DNA from: Candidatus Omnitrophota bacterium | GTDB lineage: Bacteria; Omnitrophota; Koll11; Aquiviventales; Aquiviventaceae | DNA: 7,227 bases | Assembly (NCBI GenBank): GCA_016196415.1 | Contig: JACPXS010000114.1 | Coordinates: 1-7,227 of the forward strand | Direction: 5' to 3' | Part shown: one piece after another, positions 1 through 5,741 of the stretch | How the letters are laid out: each line of letters starts with the position of its first letter | Numbering within the stretch: the stretch's first letter is position 1 | Program-made: the position numbers and the translations under genes | Notes under the pieces: generated by a model | Seen by the model: only the letters and a program-made list of their open reading frames with translations | Databases searched by the model: none | What the model was told of the DNA's origin: nothing

Positions 1-1007
1 AAGGTTCGGACATACCGCTCATGTTGCGCGGCGTACCGTGTGAGCCGGCGCAGCAGTAGCGCGACGGGGGGTGTGGCGGCCGAACTCCACGGCCGCTCGA
101 TCACCAACGGAAGCCGTTTAGTCCGGAGCATGTGGTCGGGCGTGGCCGGACCGACCCGCGCCACCTCGGGCATGCGACGGGCGTTGACGAATGCCAGCAC
201 CTCCGGCGTGTCGATGAACGTCAGGCAGATTTTGCGAGGCCGGCTGAGCGTCCGTCGGATCGCGGGCAGCCATTGCCGGAGGAGCTCCCGTCGGCTGGAA
301 ATGGGCAACGGGCTCATGGCGGCAGCCGACCATCGACGTCGACGGCGCTGTGTGGCCAGGAATCGTTCAGCCGTTGAGACGCACCGAATCGTGCGGAGGT
401 AGCTTGTTCGCCCGTCAGGCCCCCAGGTAATCAGGCCGTGCTTCTCCAAGACGGCCCCGCAGGCGCTCGGCCGCCTGCGGGATGCTTCCCACACGCGTCG
501 GGACAGCGCAAAGCCCGGCTGGATGTACGGAATCCACAGGAACTCTGGGCCGAGGACTGCTGTGACAAGGCGCTCGCCGTGGCGCGTGTTGGCCAGTGAC
601 AGGATGGCATCGGCGTGGGTGTGATCGACGGCGGCGTCAGGGATGAACGCGTGCAAGAGCGTCTCAATCGAAGGGCGGGGTGCTTTAGGATCCAACAGAC
701 ACCGCTCGAGAAAGGCCACCATCTCTTCATCGTTCATGCTCGCCCGTGCCGCCAGCGCGCGCAGCGGAGCCAGCGGAAGCGGCGAGAACTGGCGACTCTG
801 GCACCCTTTGAGATCCGCGCCGCTCCCCTTGACCCACAGGATCGCCTGCGGCCGTCCCAACAGATCCTGCCCTGGGCACTTGATCGAGGTATTGCCGCCG
901 CCAAACACTCCAAGCGACTCGTCCTCTCCAATCAGGCGCGATCGATAGACCAGCGCCTCAAGAGCGCTCAGCCTTCGAGCGGCCCGATCCTCCCAACGGC
1001 TGCGCAT
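1..1007 (-). CDS. Bifunctional class II aldolase/short-chain dehydrogenase, aldolase half (3' end outside window)
   Basis: The frame is open from the ATG at 1007 to the window edge, giving 335 residues with no stop. The N-terminal half is a class II (zinc) aldolase of the RhaD-aldolase/alcohol dehydrogenase family. Seen: GGGNTSIK at 36-43 and WVKGSG at 58-63 (phosphate-binding loops), the probable catalytic Glu115 in PSIETLLH, metal ligands His129 and His131 in HTHAD, and third ligand His190 in EKHGLITWG. A family-typical post-aldolase segment follows (GPATPDH at 286-292, then TKRLPL). Simple class II aldolases end near residue 220; this one continues, and family members carry a C-terminal NAD(P)-dependent dehydrogenase, which would lie beyond position 1. 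The start overlaps the mtnA stop by one base (TGATG), with no Shine-Dalgarno visible, so translational coupling is likely. Family members cleave rhamnulose-1-phosphate to DHAP and lactaldehyde. The mtnP-mtnA context instead suggests 5-methylthioribulose-1-phosphate or 5-deoxyribulose-1-phosphate as substrate (inference). Confidence 0.9.
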   Translation of the reverse strand, partial: MRSRWEDRAARRLSALEALVYRSRLIGEDESLGVFGGGNTSIKCPGQDLLGRPQAILWVKGSGADLKGCQSRQFSPLPLAPLRALAARASMNDEEMVAFLERCLLDPKAPRPSIETLLHAFIPDAAVDHTHADAILSLANTRHGERLVTAVLGPEFLWIPYIQPGFALSRRVWEASRRRPSACGAVLEKHGLITWGPDGRTSYLRTIRCVSTAERFLATQRRRRRWSAAAMSPLPISSRRELLRQWLPAIRRTLSRPRKICLTFIDTPEVLAFVNARRMPEVARVGPATPDHMLRTKRLPLVIERPWSSAATPPVALLLRRLTRYAAQHERYVRT

Positions 1008-2149
1008 CAGGGGGTCATGGTGGAAGAGTCGATCGGCTGGCGCATCAGCTCATCGATGGCGTGCGGGTGAGCCGCGATCAGGCCGCGTTCGGTCAAGAGG
1101 CCGGTGAGGTACTCGGCCGGCGTCACATCAAACGCCCAGTTGCGGACCGCGCATCCCTCCGGACTGATTCGGACGCGTTCGAGCTGTCCCGACGCGGTCA
1201 TGCCGTCCACCCACGTCACCTCGTCATCCGCGCGTTGCTCGATCGGGATGGCGTCGCCGGAGGGACAGCGGACATCAACGGTGGACGTTGGCGCTGCGAC
1301 ATACAGGGGGATCCGGTGGGTTCGCGCCAGCACCGCGAGGGTGTACGTGCCGATCTTGTTGGCGACATCCCCATTGGCGGCGATGCGATCGGCGCCCACG
1401 ATCACCAGGTCAATGAGTCCTTGGCGCATGACGGACCCCGCCGCCGTGTCAGGAATCAGCGTATACGGAATGCCTTCTTGGGCGAGCTCCCAGGCGGTGA
1501 GTTTGGCGCCCTGCGCGCGCGGTCGCGTCTCCGTCACGTAGACCGCGACGCGTTTCCCGTTGCGGTGCGCGCGATAGATCGGTGCCAGGGCGGTGCCCCA
1601 ATCCGTGAAGGCCAACCATCCCGCGTTGCAATGGGTCAGCACCGTCGTTGCGGACCCAAGGAGCGACTGGCCGAGCTCCCCGATGCGCTCGCAGGTCTTG
1701 GCATCCTCATCCGCAAGCGCCTGCGCGATCTCCACGGCCCGTGTTCGCTTCCGGTCGAACGCCTCAACGGCTCGCACACCGTCGAGCACTCGATCGACGG
1801 CGTAGAAGAGATTCCGCGCGGTCGGACGGGTGGCGCGCAACACGGAGGCCGCGCGCGCAAGCGCAAGGTTCACGTCCTGCTCGGAGGCGTGCCAGACCGC
1901 TTGGGCCATCGCGTAGCCGGCCGCTACGCCGATCGCGCCCGCGCCCCGGACGGCCATCTCCCGGATGGCGTCGGCGGTCTCCTGGGAAGTCGTGAGCGAG
2001 AGGAGCTCAAATCGGAATGGAAGCCGCCGCTGGTCAATCAGGCGGACGGTCCCGCCTTCCATCCACACCGTGCGATAGGGCACGCCATTGACGTGCATCA
2101 GCAGCTCATGCGCTCGAGCACCATCGGGGAGGACCTCCACCGGACCCAT
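1007..2149 (-). CDS. mtnA: S-methyl-5-thioribose-1-phosphate isomerase
   Basis: This enzyme isomerises 5-methylthioribose-1-phosphate (and, in known cases, 5-deoxyribose-1-phosphate) to the ribulose-1-phosphate in the cytoplasm. Diagnostic motifs, numbered from the start chosen here (380 residues): RLIDQRRLPF at 36-45, AVRGAGAIG at 66-74, NLFYAVDRV at 113-121, LTHCNAG at 171-177 with catalytic Cys174, TETRPRAQGAKL at 206-217, GADRI at 252-256 with catalytic Asp254, and ANKIGTY. The start is placed at 2149 because GGGAGA lies 7 bases upstream. An ATG at 2164 extends the same frame by five residues but has no well-spaced ribosome binding site, and Met18 of the chosen form is nearest to where shorter homologues begin. 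The strand is shared with mtnP (34-base gap) and the aldolase gene (1-base overlap). The usual RGAP motif reads RGAG, as I recall from one subgroup of the family. The related eIF2B-type regulatory subunits are excluded by the Cys/Asp pair. Confidence 0.93.
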   Translation of the reverse strand: MGPVEVLPDGARAHELLMHVNGVPYRTVWMEGGTVRLIDQRRLPFRFELLSLTTSQETADAIREMAVRGAGAIGVAAGYAMAQAVWHASEQDVNLALARAASVLRATRPTARNLFYAVDRVLDGVRAVEAFDRKRTRAVEIAQALADEDAKTCERIGELGQSLLGSATTVLTHCNAGWLAFTDWGTALAPIYRAHRNGKRVAVYVTETRPRAQGAKLTAWELAQEGIPYTLIPDTAAGSVMRQGLIDLVIVGADRIAANGDVANKIGTYTLAVLARTHRIPLYVAAPTSTVDVRCPSGDAIPIEQRADDEVTWVDGMTASGQLERVRISPEGCAVRNWAFDVTPAEYLTGLLTERGLIAAHPHAIDELMRQPIDSSTMTP

Positions 2150-2183
2150 GGAATCGTCTCCCATGGTTCCATGACTGGTGGGG

Positions 2184-3041
2184 TTACGGCAGGCGGGAAA
2201 TGACGCCTCGCAACAGCGCCGTCAACCGCGGCTCAGCCTCTGCGGCGACGCGCAGGAGCTCTTCCAGGGAAGCCGGCTTGAGCTCCTCGGGGATGCAGGC
2301 ATCGGAGACCACGGTCACGGCCAACACGCGAAGCCCCCCGTGCCGAGCGGCGATCACCTCCGGGACCATCGACATGCCGACGACATCCGCGCCGATCTGC
2401 CGGAGAAACCGGTACTCCGCTCGCGTCTCCAAGTTCGGGCCGGCGACCGCCGCATAGACCCCTTCCTGGAGGGCAAGTCCCTGCTCCGCCGCGACGGTGC
2501 GAGCCATCTCGCGCAGCGCAGGATCGTAGGGCTCGGACATGTCGGGAAAGCGCGCGCCCAACGTCTCATCGTGTGGTCCGATGAGCGGATTGGCGCCCAT
2601 CAAATTGATGTGATCGCTCAGCAGGACTAAGGAGCCCGGCGGGATCTGCTTGTGCATGCCTCCGACAATGCTGGTCAGTATCAGGCCCTCGGCCCCCAGG
2701 GCGCGCACCAACCGGACCGGATAGGTCACCTGCGCCATGGTGTAACCTTCGTAGTAATGGAACCGCCCGGCCAACACCGCAAGACGCTGGCGCCCGAGGG
2801 TCCCGAGGACAAGCTTGCCTTCATGCCCGGGCGCGGTCGCCTGGGGCATGTGCGGCAGGTCCGCGTAATCGATCTCGGCCTCCACCTGCAACGCCTTCGC
2901 CAACCCGCCCAACCCCGAACCGACAATAAGCCCCACGGTGGGGCGAAACGCCGTGCGGGAGGCGATCGCCCGAATCGTCTCATCAAGTTGTTGTCGAAGT
3001 GGGGGTGCGGTCTCAAGGATCGACATGGCTGGTCTTCTCAT
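2184..3041 (-). CDS. mtnP: Purine nucleoside / 5'-methylthioadenosine phosphorylase (PNP-MTAP family)
   Basis: This is a trimeric-type (NP-I) nucleoside phosphorylase that cleaves a purine nucleoside with phosphate to free base and pentose-1-phosphate. Seen in the 285 residues: GSGLGGLA at 41-48, GRFHYYEGY at 92-100 (phosphate-site Arg93 and His95), SDHINLMGANPL at 142-153, GPNLETRAEY at 201-210, and GMSMVPE at 222-228. Base-recognition residues are mixed. Glu205 matches the Glu of 6-oxopurine PNPs, while Asp247 (in VVSDACIPE) stands where PNP has Asn and MTAP has Asp. Substrate is therefore not settled by sequence. The immediately downstream mtnA makes 5'-methylthioadenosine or 5'-deoxyadenosine the likeliest substrate, hence the symbol. 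The ATG at 3041 abuts a GGAG with no spacing; the ATG at 3026 has a weak GAGAAG 7 bases upstream and may be the true start. It lies 40 bases after the kinase gene. Confidence 0.85.
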   Translation of the reverse strand: MRRPAMSILETAPPLRQQLDETIRAIASRTAFRPTVGLIVGSGLGGLAKALQVEAEIDYADLPHMPQATAPGHEGKLVLGTLGRQRLAVLAGRFHYYEGYTMAQVTYPVRLVRALGAEGLILTSIVGGMHKQIPPGSLVLLSDHINLMGANPLIGPHDETLGARFPDMSEPYDPALREMARTVAAEQGLALQEGVYAAVAGPNLETRAEYRFLRQIGADVVGMSMVPEVIAARHGGLRVLAVTVVSDACIPEELKPASLEELLRVAAEAEPRLTALLRGVISRLP

Positions 3042-3053
3042 CTCCGCAGTGAC

Positions 3054-3076
3054 CCGGCCGAGGCCGGATGCCGGCC
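3054..3076. repeat. Triple CCGGCC/GGCCGG inverted repeat between kinase gene and mtnP
   Basis: CCGGCC at 3054-3059, GGCCGG at 3062-3067 and CCGGCC at 3071-3076 are three alternating six-base arms separated by two and three bases. The middle arm can pair with either neighbour, giving two mutually exclusive short hairpins in the transcript between the kinase stop and the mtnP start. No U-run follows on the minus strand, so it is not a standard intrinsic terminator. An RNA-processing or attenuation role is possible but unproven, and chance is plausible at this GC content. Confidence 0.35.
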
Positions 3077-3081
3077 CCTGC

Positions 3082-4125
3082 TCAGGGCGCGCTGCGCCCG
3101 ACCGGAAGTTTCACGATGAATCGACTGCCCTTGCCCGGCTCGCTCTCAACCCAGAGGCGACCCTGATGGAGCTCGACGATGTCGCGCGCAATCGGAAGCC
3201 CAAGCCCCGAGCCCTCCTGGTCCGTCGTCCCAACCCGCTCAAACTTATCGAACACCCGCTCCTGGTCATCCTTGGCAATCCCTTCGCCGGTATCGATCAC
3301 TTCCATGCGGAATGCCTCGTCCTCCTGCAACAACCGGACTTGGATTCCGCCGGTCTTGGTGAACTTCACGGCGTTGGCCAGGAGGTTCACAAAGACCTGC
3401 TGCAAGCGATCGCGATCCCCGATAACCACCGCGTGGTCCTTCGGCCACTCCATCGCGAAGCTCAACCCGCGCTCTTTCAGGATGCCGTCAAAGAGCCGCC
3501 CGACGGCCGTCAGCATCTCCTGCAAGACCACCGGCTCTTTCATCATCGGCAGCCTGCCTGCCTCAATCCGCGTCAAGTCGAGGAGGTCGCTGACGAGTCG
3601 CTTCAATCGGGTCACTTCTTTCTGGCACATGCTCACCGGTTCCATCTGATCCGACGTCAGCGGACCGTGCAGCCCATCCACGAGATTGTCCAGCGCCCCT
3701 TTAAAGACCGCCAACGGCGAGCGGAACTCGTGCGAGACGTTCGCCACGAACGTCGCTTGCCGCTCGTTGAGCTGCGCCAGCTGCAGGTTCGTCTTGACCA
3801 GGCGCCGGATGATATCTCGAATGAGCTGGTGGCCCGCCAGCAACCCCAAGAGCGCAATCACCAGCGCCATGAGGAAGTAGATCCCATTGAGACCAACCAA
3901 GATGGAGAGGGAGAAAAACCGCACGGTGATGAGATACGCGCAGGTGAGCAGCGGGATGATGCTCATCAAGCTGAAGGCGATATTGAACTGCGACAGCACC
4001 CGGGTGGGATTCAGCGACTCGTTGGACGACGTCGGTTGCACGCGGGGCTCGGGGATCGTCAGTTGTCGAGGAAACGCCGTTGGCTGGAGCGGGCCTGCCC
4101 CGATGGGGAGGTCTTGAGGTTTCAT
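3082..4125 (-). CDS. Membrane-bound sensor histidine kinase (orphan)
   Basis: This 347-residue two-component kinase would autophosphorylate a histidine and pass phosphate to an unidentified response regulator. Seen in order: a Pro-rich N-terminus with no export signal (1-45), two hydrophobic helices at about 48-69 and 74-97 separated by only a few residues, a short linker (98-123), HisKA dimerisation domain with FVANVSHEFRSPL (phospho-acceptor His132), then HATPase_c with N-box NLLANAVKFT (248-257), G1 DTGEGI (278-283), F-box FDKF (292-295) and G2 GSGLGLP (305-311). There is no room for an extracytoplasmic sensor and no HAMP or PAS domain, so it may sense through its helices or a membrane partner. 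The start is the first in-frame ATG after the upstream stop, but no convincing Shine-Dalgarno precedes it. No response regulator is encoded in the window. It lies 93 bases after the CbiX-like gene and 40 bases before mtnP; whether it controls mtnP is unknown. Confidence 0.92.
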   Translation of the reverse strand: MKPQDLPIGAGPLQPTAFPRQLTIPEPRVQPTSSNESLNPTRVLSQFNIAFSLMSIIPLLTCAYLITVRFFSLSILVGLNGIYFLMALVIALLGLLAGHQLIRDIIRRLVKTNLQLAQLNERQATFVANVSHEFRSPLAVFKGALDNLVDGLHGPLTSDQMEPVSMCQKEVTRLKRLVSDLLDLTRIEAGRLPMMKEPVVLQEMLTAVGRLFDGILKERGLSFAMEWPKDHAVVIGDRDRLQQVFVNLLANAVKFTKTGGIQVRLLQEDEAFRMEVIDTGEGIAKDDQERVFDKFERVGTTDQEGSGLGLPIARDIVELHQGRLWVESEPGKGSRFIVKLPVGRSAP

Positions 4126-4182
4126 CGTCGGATTGCAGAAACGCGCCGCGTTCCCCGATCGTTCTGACGCATCGCTTCCGTC

Positions 4183-4188
4183 ATTATA
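4183..4188 (-). promoter_or_regulatory. Candidate -10 box upstream of the histidine kinase gene
   Basis: A perfect TATAAT reads on the minus strand in the 93-base gap between the CbiX-like gene and the kinase gene, about 57 bases before the kinase ATG. It stands out as an AT-rich hexamer in GC-rich surroundings. No recognisable -35 (TTGACA-like) lies 16-18 bases upstream and there is no extended TG, so the call rests on the -10 alone. If real, the kinase and perhaps mtnP-mtnA-aldolase start a transcript here. Confidence 0.3.
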
Positions 4189-4218
4189 GCGTACCTTGTC
4201 CGGGCCGTGTGGAGTACG

Positions 4219-4806
4219 TTACGGCCGCGCGCCGTGCAACGCCCGCTGGATGTGGGATGCCAGCAGCGCGGCCACCTCGGTGAGGCTGAAGGGCCAAAGA
4301 TACTCGATGGCGATGCCGGGGTGGGCGCGGCGTACCTCCTCGAGGGTGTGGGGGATATCGCGCTCGGAATGGATGCCGCCCGGCGTCATCATCGTGGGGA
4401 TGACGACGACGCGTCGGGCGCCTTGCTGGATCACCTGCTCGACGGCTTCAGGAATGGAAGGGCGGCAGAACTCATTATAGCCGATGGCAAAGATCGTCGT
4501 CGGCAGCAGCGGGCGCAGGGTGCTGGCTAATTGCTCGAGGCCGGCTTTGTACGGATCGTTGGCGTCGTGGCGAGGCCAGTTGCGGATCGCGGCATCCAAC
4601 TCCGCCGCCCGCCCTTCCAAGCGGTCATGGCCGTGAGGCGAGCGGTCTTTGCGCCATTCCAGCGCCATGAGCTCGCCAACCAGGTGCGGGGGGCAGTCGA
4701 TGGCCGGCGCGCCGTGGCCAATCAGGACCACGGCAGCCGAGCGCGGCTGGGATTCGACTATCGGGGGATGCGGGGCGGACATCGCACCTGAGACACGTTC
4801 CGTCAT
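4219..4806 (-). CDS. CbiX-like sirohydrochlorin chelatase family protein
   Basis: CbiX/SirB-type chelatases insert cobalt or iron into sirohydrochlorin for cobalamin or siroheme synthesis in the cytoplasm. From the chosen start the protein has 195 residues. Seen: VVLIGHGAPA at 26-35 (His31, first active-site motif), AIGYNEFCRPSIPEA at 107-121, RRVVVIPTMM at 131-140, and GGIHSERDIP at 143-152 (His146, second metal-site motif). It is longer than single-domain CbiX (about 120-130 residues). The excess is mainly an approximately 45-residue segment after the HG motif containing PHGHDRLEG and RNWPRHDANDPYKAGL. The ATG at 4806 is chosen because AGGA lies 10 bases upstream; the frame extends to an unsupported start at 4899, and an ATG at 4782 is also possible. 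No other cobalamin or siroheme gene is visible, so the metal and substrate are unknown and a non-tetrapyrrole role remains open. Confidence 0.8.
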   Translation of the reverse strand: MTERVSGAMSAPHPPIVESQPRSAAVVLIGHGAPAIDCPPHLVGELMALEWRKDRSPHGHDRLEGRAAELDAAIRNWPRHDANDPYKAGLEQLASTLRPLLPTTIFAIGYNEFCRPSIPEAVEQVIQQGARRVVVIPTMMTPGGIHSERDIPHTLEEVRRAHPGIAIEYLWPFSLTEVAALLASHIQRALHGARP

Positions 4807-4851
4807 TGTAACATGTTCCTGCCCTGTCGAAAACCAACTCGCTGGAATGTT

Positions 4852-4878
4852 CGCAGGCTTCAGGCAGCGAGGCCTGCG
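4852..4878. repeat. Inverted repeat between the PEBP and CbiX-like genes
   Basis: CGCAGGC at 4852-4858 pairs perfectly with GCCTGCG at 4872-4878 across a 13-base loop. It sits in the roughly 100-base gap downstream of the PEBP stop on the minus strand. It could slow or end PEBP transcription, but no U-run follows immediately, so a standard intrinsic terminator is not supported. The rest of the gap shows no clear promoter for the CbiX-like gene. Confidence 0.3.
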
Positions 4879-4909
4879 ACCGAGCCGGGGGACCCGCAAC
4901 GGACGAGGC

Positions 4910-5491
4910 TCAGCGGCTGGTGCGACGATACGTCCCCATGAGCTGAGCGTTCGCTAGGATATGGTCCTGCATGGCTTGTTCGAGTTGGCGTTTGGTCGCA
5001 CCGGGCGCGAGGGCGAGCGGCGTATCCAGCGCATAGAGTTTGAAGAAGTAGCGATGCGTGCCGCTGGGGGGGCAGGGGCCGCCGTAGCCGATGCGCCCAA
5101 AATCGGTCATCCCTTGGCGGGAACCGTCCGGCAGCTCCTGGTCAAGAGGCACCGAGGCCGGCAGCCGGCGCAGTGACGGCGGGAGATTGTACAGCACCCA
5201 ATGCACCCACGTCCTTCCAGGAGCGTCCGGATCATCGTTGATGAGCGCAAAACTCTTCGTGCCAGCGGGCGGATCGGTCCAGGCAAGGGGTGGGGAGAGA
5301 TCCTGGCCTTCACAGGTGTGCAGCGAGGGGATCGATCCGCCCTCTTGAAACGCGGAACTGGTCAGGATGAACGTCATGGTCGCCTCCTCGATCGGAACGG
5401 TTGCTGCGTCCGCGCCCTCGGCGTACGCGCCGCTCAGCCACGCGCACCCGCCGAGGATTCCGCAGAGCCACAGCCTAGAGACCGCACGCAT
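4910..5491 (-). CDS. YbhB/YbcL family phosphatidylethanolamine-binding-like protein (PEBP), probably exported
   Basis: This 193-residue member of the Raf-kinase-inhibitor-like/PEBP fold is related to E. coli YbhB (cytoplasmic) and YbcL (periplasmic), whose bacterial roles are poorly defined. Seen: HTCEGQDLSPPLAW at about 58-71, the anion-pocket motif DDPDAP at 86-91, WVHWVLYNLP at 95-104, and GPCPPSGTHRY at 138-148. From the ATG at 5491 the N-terminus looks like a signal peptide: Arg2 and Arg6, a hydrophobic stretch from Leu7, and a likely signal peptidase I site AYA/EG after residue 24. LGGC at 13-16 is a poor lipobox alternative. No Shine-Dalgarno precedes 5491. In contrast, an in-frame ATG at 5377 (Met39) follows AGGAGG by 5 bases and would give a 155-residue cytoplasmic form, close to YbhB in length. 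The frame stays open upstream to 5914, but that part runs antisense through the ATPase gene and is not coding on this strand. Confidence 0.88.
   Translation of the reverse strand: MRAVSRLWLCGILGGCAWLSGAYAEGADAATVPIEEATMTFILTSSAFQEGGSIPSLHTCEGQDLSPPLAWTDPPAGTKSFALINDDPDAPGRTWVHWVLYNLPPSLRRLPASVPLDQELPDGSRQGMTDFGRIGYGGPCPPSGTHRYFFKLYALDTPLALAPGATKRQLEQAMQDHILANAQLMGTYRRTSR
5378..5389 (-). promoter_or_regulatory. Strong internal ribosome binding site in the PEBP gene
   Basis: On the minus strand GAGGAGG stands 5 bases before an in-frame ATG (5377), the best Shine-Dalgarno in the minus-strand genes. It encodes the Glu-Glu-Ala-Thr just before Met39 of the exported form, so part of the match could be a coding coincidence. 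It could direct a cytoplasmic second product or be the main start. Confidence 0.45.
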
Positions 5492-5600
5492 CCGATACTT
5501 GCTGAGATCCCAACGAACGCTGCCTACAAGCCGCCCGATCTCCGCGACCGCTTGCCGCTGATTGCGGCCAAGAGCACCGTGCGTCTTCGAACGCCCGCTT

Positions 5601-5629
5601 ACTTTACCCCGCTTGGTCGGCTTCGTCAA
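5601..5629 (-). promoter_or_regulatory. Candidate sigma70-type promoter of the PEBP gene
   Basis: Reading on the minus strand, TTGACG (5629-5624, five of six matches to the -35 consensus) is followed after exactly 17 bases by TAAAGT (5606-5601, four of six matches to TATAAT). Initiation would fall near 5594, leaving about 100 bases of leader before the ATG at 5491. It lies inside the apparent plus-strand open frame that begins at 5562, which argues that the ATPase is not translated from that far upstream. Confidence 0.5.
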
Positions 5630-5656
5630 CGGGACCCCCGATCCTCCCCTTCCCCC

Positions 5657-5686
5657 TTGGAGAAGCGTCAACGCGTCAGGTACACT
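5657..5686 (+). promoter_or_regulatory. Weak candidate promoter of the CpaF-type ATPase gene
   Basis: TTGGAG (5657-5662) and TACACT (5681-5686) are separated by 18 bases, with three and four consensus matches. Initiation near 5693 would precede the GGAGGAG ribosome binding site at 5728. The match is weak and the promoter is suggested mainly by its position. It would be divergent from the leftward PEBP promoter only about 30 bases away. Confidence 0.25.
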
Positions 5687-5727
5687 TACCGGTGGGTGCG
5701 TCCCCCCGTCATCCCTCACCATCCTGT

Positions 5728-5734
5728 GGAGGAG
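5728..5734 (+). promoter_or_regulatory. Shine-Dalgarno GGAGGAG ahead of the ATPase gene
   Basis: GGAGGAG is an excellent ribosome binding site, but no ATG, GTG or TTG in the ATPase frame follows at usable distance. The in-frame codon 7 bases downstream is ATC at 5742. It therefore bears on the start choice: either ATC is used, a base differs from the true sequence, or translation begins elsewhere. Confidence 0.5.
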
Positions 5735-5741
5735 CGTTTCG

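Noticed and set aside
431..730. 99-codon minus-strand frame that might suggest a separate small gene or a frameshift
   Set aside because: It is one frame off the aldolase gene, which reads without interruption from 1007 to position 1 with all aldolase motifs, so there is no frameshift.
1061..2203. 380-codon open frame on the plus strand
   Set aside because: It is antisense to mtnA across its whole length, is Arg/His/Gly-rich with no recognisable domain, and is a typical GC-rich shadow frame.
2938..4167. 409-codon open frame on the plus strand
   Set aside because: It is antisense to the start of mtnP and all of the histidine kinase, whose motifs are complete on the other strand; no domain is recognisable.
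4810..4817. AACATGTT palindrome between the ribosome binding site and start codon of the CbiX-like gene
   Set aside because: Eight bases is too short to claim an operator; there is no second copy and no regulator gene nearby.
5562..5735. Upstream part of the ATPase frame from TTG at 5562
   Set aside because: The translation is Pro/Arg-rich and unlike CpaF, there is no ribosome binding site, and both predicted promoters lie within it.
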